NCBI RefSeq assembly: GCF_035917235.1
Contig: NZ_CP108423.1
Span: forward strand, 4,369,501-4,433,500
Reading direction: 5' to 3'
Length of the DNA stretch: 64,000 bases
Source: Streptomyces sp. NBC_01294
Lineage (GTDB): Bacteria > Actinomycetota > Actinomycetes > Streptomycetales > Streptomycetaceae
Numbering within the stretch: position 1 is the stretch's first letter; every line of letters starts with the position of its first letter. The notes under the pieces are model-generated. The model was not told the DNA's origin. It ran no database searches and saw only the letters and a program-made list of their open reading frames with translations. The position numbers and the translations under genes were made by a program. Below are positions 27,320-36,071 of the stretch, in pieces.

Positions 27320-29632
27320 ATGAGCACCACTCAGGACTACCAGGCCGCGGAGCAGCTCCTCCGCCGCCCCGCCCGCCCCGGCGAGCTCGTCATCGGCGAC
27401 AAGGTCAGGCCGCAGTGGACCGACGGGGGCGCCCGGTTCTGGTACGCCGTGAGCGACGGCGCCGGACGGCGGTTCGTGCTGGTCGACCCGGCGGCGGGCA
27501 CCCGCGAGCCGGCCTTCGACCACCCCCTGCTCGCCGCCGCGCTGGCCACCGCATCCGGGCAACAGGTCGACCCCGGGGCCCTGCCGTTCATGGCGATCGA
27601 ACCGGCCGCGAACGCCGTGGAGTTCGACGCGTTCGGCGAGCACTGGCGGTGCCGCCTGGACGACTACACCTGCGAGCGGGCCGAGTTCACACCACCGGGC
27701 AACCCCCTGGAGGTGCCGTCACCCGACGGGAAGACCGCGGTGTTCCGGCAGGGACACGACCTGTGGGCGCGCTCGCTGTCCGACGGCCACGCGTGGGCGC
27801 TGACCACCGACGGCGAGCCCGACCACGGATACGGCTCCGGCCCGGACTGCACGAGCAACACGACCCTGCTGCGCAAGATCGGCCTGCCGCACCTGCCGCC
27901 CGCGGTGGCCTGGTCGCCCGACTCGACGAAGGTCCTGGCGCACCGGACCGATGAACGCGGCGTCCGCCAGACCCACCTCGTGGAGGCCGGGCCCGCCGAC
28001 GGCGGCGCGCCCCTCCTGCACACCCAGCGCTACGCCTACGCCGGGGACGCGATCATGCCGCAGGCCGAGCTGGTCGTGCTCGACCTCGCCGAGGGCACGG
28101 TGGTCCGCGCCCGGGCCGAGCCGCTGCTCATGCCGGTGTTGTCGCCGGTCACGGCCCAGTGGGCGTGGTGGGCCCCGGACGGCTCGGCGGTGTACTACCT
28201 CGACCGGCCCCGCGACCTGCACACGCTCACCCTGCACCGGCTGGACCCGGTGACCGGCGAGGTCACCACCGTGCTCAGCGAGACCGGCGCCACCCGTGTC
28301 GAGCCCAACCAGTGGGCGTACGAGCCGCCGATCGTGAAGGTGCTGGCCGGCGAGGTGCTGTGGTACTCGCAGCGCGACGGCTGGGGCCACCTGTACCGGT
28401 ACGACCTGCGCACCGGCGCGCTGCTCGGGCAGGTCACCTCCGGAGCGTGGGCGGTGCGGCGGATCCTGCGCGTCGACGAGGCCGAGCGGGTCGTGTACTT
28501 CACCGCCTCCGGGCTGGTCGACGGGGATCCGTACCGGCGCACGGTGTGCCGGGTCGGCCTGGACGGCTCCGGCTTCGCCAGGGTCACGGACGACGAGCTG
28601 GACCACGTCGTCACCCTGCCGCCCGTGCCGGACGGTCAGGTCGGTCAGGTCGGTGAGCTCGGCCAGGAGTACTTCATCGATTCCGCGTCCACCGTCGACA
28701 CCCCGCCGGTGACCCGCGTCCGCGGCTGGGACGGGCGGGTGCTGGTCGAGCTGGAGCGCGCCGACATCGGCAAGCTCACCGCCACCGGCTGGACGCCGCC
28801 GGAACGGTTCCGCGTCAAGGCGGCCGACGGGGTGACCGACATCCACGGAGTGCTGTACCGGCCGCGCGGGTTCGACCCCGCCCGGCGCTACCCGGTCGTG
28901 GACAACCTCTACCCCGGCCCGCAGCTCACCCGGGTCGCCCCGGGCTTCGACCCCGGCGGCATGGGTCTCGACGCCGAACCGCTCGCCGCGCTGGGCTTCG
29001 TGGTGGTGGCCCTGGACGGACGCGGCACCCCGGGCCGGGACAAGGCCTTCCACGACGCCTCCTACGGCAACCTGGCCGACGCGGGCTGCCTGGCCGACCA
29101 CGTCGCGGCGCTGCGGCAGCTGGCCGTGACCCGGCCGTGGATGGACCTGGACCGGGTGGGCGCCTTCGGCCACTCCGGAGGCGGGTTCGCCGCGGCGCGG
29201 GCGATGCTGGACTTCCCCGCGGTGTACAAAGCCGCGGTCGCCCTCTCCGGGTCGCACGACGCCCGCTGCTTCAACCCGGGCTTCGTGGAGACCTACGACG
29301 GCGCGGACAACCCCGAGGCCTGGGCCCGTACCTCGAACGTGGACCTCGCGGACCGGTTGGAGGGCAGGCTGCTGCTCGTCCACGGCGCCATGGACGACCA
29401 GGTCCACCCGGAGCACACGCTGCGGCTGGCCGACCGGCTCATCGCCGCCGACAAGGACTTCGAGCTGCTCATCGTGCCCGGGGCCGAGCACACGTTCATC
29501 GACTGCCTGGCCTACGTCCGGGGGCGCTGCTGGGACTTCCTGGTGCGCGAGCTGATGGGCGTGCGGCCGCCCGGCTACCGTCCCGCGCCCATCGCCGTCG
29601 GTCCCGAGCTGCTCGGGGAGCTGCTCGCCTGA
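27320..29632 (+). CDS. S9 family peptidase (DPP IV/prolyl oligopeptidase-like)
   Basis: 770 residues. The N-terminal two thirds (about 40-500) form a DPP IV-type beta-propeller; the C-terminal alpha/beta-hydrolase domain carries the catalytic triad Ser619 in GHSGGGF, Asp692 or Asp693 in GAMDDQVHP and His724 in GAEHTFID. It likely removes dipeptides or cleaves after proline in small peptides. No signal peptide is seen, so it acts in the cytoplasm unless exported otherwise. GGAAGG precedes ATG 27320. Cotranscription with DUF4097 under the divergent two-HTH regulator suggests an inducible peptide-degrading or detoxifying function; this is inference. Confidence 0.88.
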   Translation: MSTTQDYQAAEQLLRRPARPGELVIGDKVRPQWTDGGARFWYAVSDGAGRRFVLVDPAAGTREPAFDHPLLAAALATASGQQVDPGALPFMAIEPAANAVEFDAFGEHWRCRLDDYTCERAEFTPPGNPLEVPSPDGKTAVFRQGHDLWARSLSDGHAWALTTDGEPDHGYGSGPDCTSNTTLLRKIGLPHLPPAVAWSPDSTKVLAHRTDERGVRQTHLVEAGPADGGAPLLHTQRYAYAGDAIMPQAELVVLDLAEGTVVRARAEPLLMPVLSPVTAQWAWWAPDGSAVYYLDRPRDLHTLTLHRLDPVTGEVTTVLSETGATRVEPNQWAYEPPIVKVLAGEVLWYSQRDGWGHLYRYDLRTGALLGQVTSGAWAVRRILRVDEAERVVYFTASGLVDGDPYRRTVCRVGLDGSGFARVTDDELDHVVTLPPVPDGQVGQVGELGQEYFIDSASTVDTPPVTRVRGWDGRVLVELERADIGKLTATGWTPPERFRVKAADGVTDIHGVLYRPRGFDPARRYPVVDNLYPGPQLTRVAPGFDPGGMGLDAEPLAALGFVVVALDGRGTPGRDKAFHDASYGNLADAGCLADHVAALRQLAVTRPWMDLDRVGAFGHSGGGFAAARAMLDFPAVYKAAVALSGSHDARCFNPGFVETYDGADNPEAWARTSNVDLADRLEGRLLLVHGAMDDQVHPEHTLRLADRLIAADKDFELLIVPGAEHTFIDCLAYVRGRCWDFLVRELMGVRPPGYRPAPIAVGPELLGELLA

Positions 29633-29779
29633 GCGGTCCGGCCCGCCGGCACACCGGTCCGCACGGCGAACGCGTGCGTGGGTGGTCACGGGTGCGGATT
29701 CAACGTGATGGCTCGGGGAATCGGGTGCTGTGTAGAGTGATGGCGGCTTCGCGCGCAGTGGGTTTGCGGGTGGTGTCGT

Positions 29780-29854
29780 GCCTCCTTAGCTCAGTCCGGC
29801 CAGAGCAACGCACTTGTAATGCGTAGGTCGTCGGTTCGAATCCGACAGGGGGCC
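29780..29854 (+). tRNA. tRNA-Thr (anticodon TGT)
   Basis: A full cloverleaf: acceptor arms GCCTCCT (29780-29786) and AGGGGGC (29847-29853, with one G-T pair), D arm TAGCTCAG, anticodon stem ACGCA/TGCGT with loop CTTGTAA (anticodon 29815-29817), and T arm GTCGGTTCGAATCCGAC. CCA is not encoded. It reads ACA, a rare threonine codon in this genome. It is a single tRNA, with a strong palindromic terminator just downstream. Confidence 0.96.
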
Positions 29855-29866
29855 CGTGCGGATGGG

Positions 29867-29896
29867 GAAGGCCCCGGGTGATCACCCGGGGCCTTC
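29867..29896. terminator. Perfect 30-bp palindrome, bidirectional terminator
   Basis: The sequence 29867-29896 is fully self-complementary (arms GAAGGCCCCGGGTGA and complement). It lies 13 nt after the tRNA and 33 nt from the stop of the convergent oxidoreductase gene. Confidence 0.92.
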
Positions 29897-29928
29897 CGTC
29901 GTCCGAGGGTGTCCGGGGTCGTCCGGGG

Positions 29929-31311
29929 TCAGTGGCGGCCCGAGATGCGGTCGGCCAGGCGGGCCAGGGGCGTTGTCGTCGGGCGGTGGGTGGCCGTTTC
30001 GTGGCGGTCCGCCTCGCGGTAGGCGGCGTAGAGGGCCTGCACGCCGAGCCAGCGGAAGGGTTCCGGCTCCCAGCGGCGGACGCGGTGGTTGACCCAGGGC
30101 AGCGTGGTCAGGTCGGTGGATTCGCCGAGGACCAGGTCGCGCAGGGTGCGGGCGGCGAGGTTGGCGGTGGCGACGCCCGAGCCGACGTAGCCGCCCGCCC
30201 AGCCCAGGCCCGTGGTGCGGTCCAGGGTGACGGTGGCGCACCAGTCGCGGGGGACGCCGAGGACGCCCGACCAGGCGTGCGTGATCTCCGTACCCGTGAG
30301 CTGCGGGAAGAAGGAGAAGAGGAGGTCGCGCAGGGAGTCGATGGTGGCCGGCTGCGTGCGGCCGTCGTTGTCGGTGCGCGAGCCGAAGCGGTACGGGACG
30401 CCGCGTCCGCCGATCGCGATGCGGTCGTCGGCGGTGCGCTGGGCGTACATGTACGCGTGGGCCATGTCGCCCAGGACCTCCCGGCCCGTCCAGCCCAGCT
30501 GCGCCCAGGTCCCGGCGGGGAGCGGGGCGGTCACGATCATGGACGAGTTCATGGGGAGCCACGAGCGCTTCTGGCCCTTGAGGGCGGCGGTGAAGCCTTC
30601 GGTGCAGCGCAGGACGTGGGGGGCGCGGACGGTCCCGTACGGGGTGACCGCCTTCCCGGTGGAGATCTCGGTGACCGGGGTGGATTCGTGGATCACCACG
30701 CCCAGGCGTTCGCAGGCCGCGGCCAGGCCCTTGACGAGTTTGAGGGGGTGGATGCGGGCGCCGTGCGGGCTCCAGCCGGCGCCGACGGCGTCGGCGATGT
30801 CGATGCGGGTGCGGGTGGCGGAGGCGTCGTAGAGCTCGCGGTCGCTCTCGCCGAAGGCCAGTTCGGCGGCGTGGAAGGCCTTGAGGCGGCTGAGCTGGGC
30901 GGGGGTGCGGGCGACTTCGAGGACGCCGCCGCGGTGGATGTCGGCGTCGATGCCCTCCTTGGCGGCGACGTCGATGACCTCGGTGACCGTCTCGTTCATG
31001 GCGTGCTGGAGGCGCAGGGCGGCCTGGTGGCCGTGGAGTGCGGCGTAGCGGTCGCGGCCGGCGATGCCGTTGTAGAGCCAGCCGCCGTTGCGGCCGGAGG
31101 CGCCGTAGCCGCAGAACTTCTGTTCCAGGACGGTGACGCGGAGGTCGGGGGCGGCCTGCTTCAGGTAATAGGCGGTCCACAGGCCGGTGTAGCCGCCGCC
31201 GACGATGACGACGTCGGCCGTGGCGTGGGCGGTGAGGGGCGCGCGGGGTGGGGTGGGTGCGGGGCTGTGGTCGGTCGCGTACCAGAAGGAAATGCCGCCG
31301 TTGATCGTCAT
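29929..31311 (-). CDS. FAD-dependent amine/amino-acid oxidoreductase (DAO family)
   Basis: 460 residues. The ADP-binding beta-alpha-beta motif VVIVGGGYTGLWTAYYLKQ starts near residue 34, followed by ASGRNGGW, typical of the DAO/PuuB group where FAD may be attached covalently. The C-terminal region has AGGYVGSGVATANLAARTLRDLV. Relatives oxidise gamma-glutamyl-putrescine or other secondary amines; the substrate here is uncertain. ATG 31311 is used; the upstream side opens into the repeat-rich gene-free block. Confidence 0.85.
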   Translation of the reverse strand: MTINGGISFWYATDHSPAPTPPRAPLTAHATADVVIVGGGYTGLWTAYYLKQAAPDLRVTVLEQKFCGYGASGRNGGWLYNGIAGRDRYAALHGHQAALRLQHAMNETVTEVIDVAAKEGIDADIHRGGVLEVARTPAQLSRLKAFHAAELAFGESDRELYDASATRTRIDIADAVGAGWSPHGARIHPLKLVKGLAAACERLGVVIHESTPVTEISTGKAVTPYGTVRAPHVLRCTEGFTAALKGQKRSWLPMNSSMIVTAPLPAGTWAQLGWTGREVLGDMAHAYMYAQRTADDRIAIGGRGVPYRFGSRTDNDGRTQPATIDSLRDLLFSFFPQLTGTEITHAWSGVLGVPRDWCATVTLDRTTGLGWAGGYVGSGVATANLAARTLRDLVLGESTDLTTLPWVNHRVRRWEPEPFRWLGVQALYAAYREADRHETATHRPTTTPLARLADRISGRH

Positions 31312-32185
31312 GGGGGAGTTGCTACACCTCGTTCCGCGGGGGTGTCCAGGGACGGGATGTCGCGCTTTGGGGCGGGAGGGGCGGCCGGATGCCGGTTGCC
31401 CTGCGGGCGGCTCGGCGGTGTCTCCTCGGCTCGCGCCGTGCCGGGCTCTGCCGTTTCCCTGCGGGTGGCTCGGCGGTGTCTGCTCGGCTCGCGCCGTGTG
31501 CCGGGCGCTGCCCGGACCCGCGCCTCAAACGCCGGCGAGGCTGAATTTGCCTGCGCTGAGCTTCCGGGTGCTGCCCGGACCCGCGCCTCAATCGCCGGCG
31601 GGGCTGGATGGTGCGGGTCTGTCGGTGCAGGTCGGTCCGTGGGGCCGTGCCGGGGTGTCTCCTCGGCTCGCGCCTGCGGGCAGGTCCCGGCCATCGGCCT
31701 GGGTTGCGCGCTCGTCCTGCGGGGACACCCCGGCACGTCCCCACTCCCCTCCGCCCCAGTCACGCGAAGGAACTTCCCCCGCACTGCCGAAGCCGGCCGG
31801 TGGGGCGGGGACACGCAGGAGGGTCCCCGCAGGACGAGCGCGCAACCCAGGCCGCAGGGCGCAGCCACTGCCAAGTGCGCGAGCCGAGGAGATCCTCGTG
31901 CGGGGCCCCGACCCACCCCCACACACCGCCAAGCCCCGCAGGGATTCGGCCCGGGCCGTAACACCGCCAAGCCCCCGCAGGGGCACCGCGCGAGCCGAGG
32001 AGATCCTCGTGCGGGGCCCCGACCCACCCCAGGGCTAGGCCAGCCGTACACCGCTGAGCACCCCGCAGGGCAACCCGCACCACTCAGCCCCGCCGGCGTT
32101 TGAGGCGCGGGTCCGGGCAGCGCCCGGCACGGCGTGAGCCGAGGAGACAGCGCCGAGCCGCCCGCAGGGCAGCTAGCGTCGGGGC
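31312..32185. repeat. 874-bp gene-free block of nested direct and inverted repeats
   Basis: No credible gene. A perfect 31-bp inverted repeat (31696-31726 with 31823-31853) flanks 96 nt. A 43-bp direct repeat occurs at 31877-31919 and 31988-32030. Motif GGTGTCTCCTCGGCTCGCGC or its complement recurs near 31419, 31479, 31656, 31879, 31990 and 32131. Dispersed-element copies lie at 31511-31545, 31574-31609 and 32085-32128. TAGCGT at 32174-32179 is the -10 of the next gene. Confidence 0.8.
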
Positions 32186-33085
32186 ATGGTCGACATCAGG
32201 GAGATTCCGGATGAGCTCGTCCGGGCGCAGATCGGTTACAACGGCGACGCGGGACGGGAGTTCATCGCGGAGCTGCCGGCGCGGGCGGCGCGTTTCCTGG
32301 AGCGGTGGGAGCTGCGGCGTACCGGGGCGGTGATGCACGGGGTGACGGCGCTGGTGCTGCCGGTGGAGCGGGCCGACGGGAGCGCGGCCGTGCTGAAGCT
32401 CGTGTCGGTGGACGAGGAGTCCGTGGGGGAGCCGGTCGCGCTGCGCGCGTGGGGCGGGGACGGCTGCGTACGGCTCCTGGAGCACGACGCGCCGACCGGC
32501 ACGCTGCTGCTGGAGCGGCTGGACGAGGAGCGGGACCTGTCGGTGCTCGCGCGGCGGGACGCTCGGCAGGCGGTGCAGGTGGTGGGGGAGCTGCTGGCGC
32601 GGCTGACGGCGGTGGAGGCGCCGGCCGGGCTGCGCGGGCTGGGGGAGATGGCCGCCGGGATGCTGGTGGAGGTGCCGCGGGCGTTGGCGCAGCTGGTCGA
32701 CGAGCGGGACCGGCGGATGCTGCGGGACTGCGCGGCGGCGGTGGCGGAGGTCGCGGGGGAGCCGGGGGACCGGCTGCTGCACTGGGACCTGCACTACGGC
32801 AACGTGCTGGCGGGGGACCGGGAGCCGTGGCTGGCGATCGATCCGAAGCCGCTGGCGGGCGATCCGGGCTTCGAGCTGATGCCGGCGATCATCAACAACT
32901 TCCGGGAGGAGGACGTGCGGTGGCGCTTCGACCTGCTGACGGAGGTGGTGGGAGTGGACCGGGAGCGGGCGCGGGCCTGGACGTTGGGGAGGGTGCTGCA
33001 GAACTGTCTGTGGGACGTGGAGGACGGGGAAGAGGGGCTGGACGAGGAGCAGTTGGCGGTCGGGGAGCTGCTGTTGGGGCGGTGA
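32186..33085 (+). CDS. Aminoglycoside/hydroxyurea phosphotransferase family kinase
   Basis: 299 residues of the APH(6)/hydroxyurea-kinase type. ATP-lobe features (VLKLVSVDEESVGEPVALRAW) precede the catalytic loop LLHWDLHYGNVLAG, where the Asp is the likely base, and the metal-binding DPKPLAGDPGFEL. Relatives inactivate streptomycin or hydroxyurea by phosphorylation; many chromosomal members have unknown substrates. TAGCGT ends 6 nt before ATG 32186 and there is no Shine-Dalgarno sequence, so the mRNA is probably leaderless. It lies beside the repeat block but has normal Streptomyces codon use. Confidence 0.85.
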   Translation: MVDIREIPDELVRAQIGYNGDAGREFIAELPARAARFLERWELRRTGAVMHGVTALVLPVERADGSAAVLKLVSVDEESVGEPVALRAWGGDGCVRLLEHDAPTGTLLLERLDEERDLSVLARRDARQAVQVVGELLARLTAVEAPAGLRGLGEMAAGMLVEVPRALAQLVDERDRRMLRDCAAAVAEVAGEPGDRLLHWDLHYGNVLAGDREPWLAIDPKPLAGDPGFELMPAIINNFREEDVRWRFDLLTEVVGVDRERARAWTLGRVLQNCLWDVEDGEEGLDEEQLAVGELLLGR

Positions 33086-33131
33086 GGTGCGGGCCCCGGC
33101 TCAACGCCAGGAGGGGCCCTAGGCTGCGGGG

Positions 33132-33605
33132 ATGATCCGTAGCGCTGAAGTCACCGATGTCCCTGTCATCCACGCGATGGTCCGTGAGCTCGCCGAGTAC
33201 GAGAAGGTGCCGGACGAGGCACGGGCCACCGAGGAGCAGTTGCGGGAGGCGCTGTTCGGGGCGCGGCCGGCGGTGTTCGCGCACATCGCGGAGACGGACG
33301 ACGGGGAGGTGGTCGGCTTCTCGGTGTGGTTCCTCTCCTTCTCGACGTGGCGCGGGGAGCACGGGATCTATCTGGAGGACCTGTACGTACGTCCGGGCGC
33401 GCGCGGGGGCGGCTACGGGAAGGCGCTGCTGCGGGAGTTGGCGCGGACGTGCGTGGAGCGGGGCTACGAGCGGCTGGAGTGGTCGGTCCTGCGCTGGAAC
33501 ACGCCGTCGATCGATTTCTACGAGGCCGTGGGCGCGCGGCCGCAGGAGGAGTGGTCGGTGTACCGGCTGACGGACGGGGCGCTGGCGGAGCTGGGGGCTT
33601 CGTAA
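33132..33605 (+). CDS. GNAT family N-acetyltransferase
   Basis: 157 residues. The GNAT fold has the acetyl-CoA pyrophosphate loop in YVRPGARGGGYGKALLREL and the C-terminal VLRWNTPSIDFYEAVGARP. Similar actinobacterial proteins are annotated as diamine or amino-acid acetyltransferases; the acceptor is unknown. TAGGCT at 33120-33125 ends 6 nt before the ATG, indicating leaderless expression, 46 nt after the kinase gene. It is convergent with the quinone oxidoreductase. Confidence 0.88.
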   Translation: MIRSAEVTDVPVIHAMVRELAEYEKVPDEARATEEQLREALFGARPAVFAHIAETDDGEVVGFSVWFLSFSTWRGEHGIYLEDLYVRPGARGGGYGKALLRELARTCVERGYERLEWSVLRWNTPSIDFYEAVGARPQEEWSVYRLTDGALAELGAS

Positions 33606-33621
33606 GGGGTGGGGCGGGCGG

Positions 33622-34644
33622 TCAGGGTTCCAGGACGACCTTGCCGGTGGTGGCGCGGGTCTCCAGGGCGCGGTGGGCGGCGGCGGCTTCGGCGAGCGGG
33701 TAGCGGATCAGGGCCGGGCGCAGTCGGCCGGCGGCTGCTTCGGCGAGGGCGCGGGTCTCCAGGACGCGCAGCGGGTCGGCGGCGCCGACCTGCTGGAGCA
33801 TGGCGGGGCCGAGGACGCCGCGGGTGGTGATGCCGCGGGCGGCGAGGTCGGCGCGTTCGGCGTCGGTGAGGTCGAGCGGGCCGCCGGACCAGCCGAAGAC
33901 GAGGTGCCGGGCGCCGGGGGCGAGCAGGCCGAGGGCGGTGCGGGCGGCGGCGCCGCCGACGGAGTCGAAGAGGACGGTGGCGCCGCCGGGGTACTGGGCG
34001 CGTACGGCGTCGGGCCAGGCGGGGTCGGTGTAGTCGAGGGCGAGGTGGGCGCCGTTGGCGGCGGCGCGGGCGGTCTTGGCGGGGCCGCCGGCGAGGGCGA
34101 TGACGGTGGCGCCGGCGTTCACGGCGTACTGGACGAGCAGGGTGCCGATGCCGCCCGCGGCGGCGGGGACCAGGGCGACGGAGTCCGGGCCGAGGTCGGC
34201 GAACTGGAGGATCCCGAGGGTGGTGCGGCCGGTGCCGATCATGGCGACGGCCTCGGCGGGGTCCAGGCCGGGCGGTACGGGGTGCAGGCGGTCGGCGTCG
34301 GCGACGGCGTACTCGGCGTAGCCGCCGGGGGCGAAGCCGAGGTGGACGACGACGCGTCGGCCGAGCCAGGCGGGGTCGGTGCCGGGGCCGAGGGCGTCGA
34401 CGGTGCCTGCGACCTCGCGGCCGGGGACGGTGGGCAGGTCCGGGAGGGCGGGGGCGGGGCCCTGGATGCCCTGGCGCAGGTCGGTGTCGAGGAGGTGCAC
34501 GCCGGCGGCGGCCACGGCGATGCGGACCTGGCCGGGGGCGGGGGTGGGGGCCGGGATGCGCTCGTAGGAGAGGTTCTCGGCGGGGCCGAAGGCGTGGAGG
34601 CGGACGGCGTTCATGCCGGTGGTGTTCTCGGTGTCGGTGGGCAT
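33622..34644 (-). CDS. Zinc-binding-type dehydrogenase / quinone oxidoreductase (MDR)
   Basis: 340 residues. An N-terminal GroES-like domain (APTPAPGQVRIAVAAAGVHLLDTDLRQG) is followed by the NADPH-binding Rossmann domain with AAAGGIGTLLVQYAVNAGATVIAL. The catalytic zinc ligands of alcohol dehydrogenases are absent, so it belongs to the quinone-reductase branch (NADPH-dependent reduction of quinones or enones). CAACCT lies 6 nt upstream of ATG 34644 on its strand. It is divergent from the pentapeptide gene. Confidence 0.88.
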   Translation of the reverse strand: MPTDTENTTGMNAVRLHAFGPAENLSYERIPAPTPAPGQVRIAVAAAGVHLLDTDLRQGIQGPAPALPDLPTVPGREVAGTVDALGPGTDPAWLGRRVVVHLGFAPGGYAEYAVADADRLHPVPPGLDPAEAVAMIGTGRTTLGILQFADLGPDSVALVPAAAGGIGTLLVQYAVNAGATVIALAGGPAKTARAAANGAHLALDYTDPAWPDAVRAQYPGGATVLFDSVGGAAARTALGLLAPGARHLVFGWSGGPLDLTDAERADLAARGITTRGVLGPAMLQQVGAADPLRVLETRALAEAAAGRLRPALIRYPLAEAAAAHRALETRATTGKVVLEP

Positions 34645-34719
34645 GGGGCCAGGTTGCGACCTCGAGTTCGGTTGAGGTCAAGGGCGGGCGGTGTCAGTGG
34701 CGTCGGTCACGATGGGGGC

Positions 34720-35397
34720 ATGGTGCGAAAAGGGCAGCAACAGCAGACGGTGAAGGCGGCGCGGAGGCCGGAGCTGCGGCTGCCGGAGCTGGCGGTCTGG
34801 GAAGGGGGCGGGCTGGAGCCGGACGGGGACTACGACGGGCTGGAGTTCGCGGATCTGGACCTGGCGGGGCAGGAGGGGGTCGGGTCCCGGTTCATGGACT
34901 GCGCGGTGCGGCGCTGCGTGCTGGACGAGGCGGGGCTGGCGAAGGCGCGGTTCCTGGACTCGGTGCTGGACGGGGTCCGGGGGGTGGGGACCGACCTGTC
35001 GGGGGCGTCGCTGCGGGACGTGGAGCTGGTGGACGCCCGGCTGGGCGGGGTGCAGCTCCATGGGGCGGTCCTGGAGCGGGTGGTGGTGCGCGGGGGCAAG
35101 ATCGACTACCTGAACCTGCGGACGGCGCGGCTCAAGGACGTGGTCTTCGAGGGGTGCGTGCTGGTGGAGCCGGACTTCGGGGGCGCGGTGCTGGAGCGGG
35201 TGGAGTTCCGGGACTGCGTGCTGCGGGGGGTGGACTTCAGCGGCGTGCGGATGGTGGATGTGGATCTGCGGGGCGCGGTGGAGCTGGGGATCGCGCGGGG
35301 GGTGGACGCGTTGGCCGGGGCGGTGATCAGTGCGGGGCAGCTGTTCGAGCTCGCCCCGGCGATGGCTTCCCAGCTGGGGGTGCGGGTGGTGCCGTAG
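34720..35397 (+). CDS. Pentapeptide repeat protein
   Basis: 225 residues. From about residue 40 on it is built of A(D/N)LXX-like pentapeptides in degenerate form (LEFADLDLAGQ, GTDLSGASLRDVELVDARLGGVQLHGAVLERV, VDFSGVRMVDVDLRGAVELG), forming a right-handed quadrilateral beta-helix. Some relatives mimic DNA and protect gyrase from quinolones; most have no known role. ATG 34720 is chosen for the basic N-terminus (MVRKGQQQQTVKAARR). A double copy of the dispersed repeat follows the stop and probably terminates transcription. Confidence 0.85.
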   Translation: MVRKGQQQQTVKAARRPELRLPELAVWEGGGLEPDGDYDGLEFADLDLAGQEGVGSRFMDCAVRRCVLDEAGLAKARFLDSVLDGVRGVGTDLSGASLRDVELVDARLGGVQLHGAVLERVVVRGGKIDYLNLRTARLKDVVFEGCVLVEPDFGGAVLERVEFRDCVLRGVDFSGVRMVDVDLRGAVELGIARGVDALAGAVISAGQLFELAPAMASQLGVRVVP

Positions 35398-35413
35398 CCA
35401 GGGCGGTGCCCGT

Positions 35414-35490
35414 GCGCCTCAAACGCCGGCGGGGCTGAAAGAACGGGGCTCCGCCCCGGACCCCGCGCCTCAAACGCCGGCGAGGCTGGA
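35414..35490 (+). repeat. Two direct copies of the dispersed intergenic repeat
   Basis: Two plus-oriented cores (CTCAAACGCCGGCG) at about 35418 and 35469, separated by a GGGCTCCGCCCCGG hairpin. They lie between the convergent pentapeptide and hypothetical genes. Confidence 0.8.
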
Positions 35491-35504
35491 TCGGCTGGGT
35501 TGGG

Positions 35505-36008
35505 TTAGGCGGGGACGCGGGGGAAGCGGGACTGGAGGGTCCAGATGGCGGGGTTGTCGGCCAGGCCGTCGTGCATGTCGATGAGGTCCGCGATCAGGTC
35601 GTGCAGGAAGTCGCGGGCCTCGCGGCGCAGCAGGCGGTGGCTGAAGGTCAGCGGGGCCTCTTCCGCGGGCATCCAGTCGGCCTCGACATCGACCCAGCCG
35701 AAGCGGCGCTCGAAGAGCATCCGGTCCGTGGACTCGGTGAAGTCGAGTTCGGCGTGCTGCCGGTGGGCGGAGCGGTTGCCGCGGGGGTCCTGGTCGAGCT
35801 GCTCGACGATGTCGCACAGGGCCCAGGCGAAGTCCAGTACCGGTACCCATCCCCAGGCTGTGGACACTTCCCGGTCCGCATTGGTGTCGGCGAGGTAGAC
35901 GTCCCCGCAGAACAGGTCGTGGCGCAGGGAGCGGACGTCCGCCGAGCGGTAGTCGGTCTGCGGGGGGTCGGGGAAGCGACGGGAGAGGGAGTAGCCGATG
36001 TCGAGCAC
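35505..36008 (-). CDS. Conserved hypothetical protein, possible immunity-like
   Basis: 167 residues, acidic, no signal peptide or membrane segment. Features are a Trp/Asp-rich centre (TAWGWVPVLDFAWALCDIVEQLDQDPRGN) and RFGWVDVEADWMPAEEAPLTFSHRLLRREARDFLHDLIADL. It resembles small uncharacterised actinobacterial proteins often found singly; no function can be assigned. GTG 36008 is the start used; no clear ribosome site is visible. It lies 63 nt after the senR stop in the same direction. Confidence 0.65.
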   Translation of the reverse strand: MLDIGYSLSRRFPDPPQTDYRSADVRSLRHDLFCGDVYLADTNADREVSTAWGWVPVLDFAWALCDIVEQLDQDPRGNRSAHRQHAELDFTESTDRMLFERRFGWVDVEADWMPAEEAPLTFSHRLLRREARDFLHDLIADLIDMHDGLADNPAIWTLQSRFPRVPA

Positions 36009-36071
36009 GTACCCGATGGTGTCACGGGTCCCGGGGCGTCCCGACCCCGGACGGAGGCGGGCGCAGCGACG

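Noticed and set aside
27719..29689. 656-codon open frame opposite the S9 peptidase
   Set aside because: It lies entirely antisense to a gene with an intact catalytic triad and shows no domain; a GC-driven shadow.
32186..33085. Recently acquired antibiotic-resistance gene
   Set aside because: The kinase has codon use like its neighbours, a leaderless promoter like other local genes and no mobile element beside it; chromosomal relatives are common in Streptomyces.
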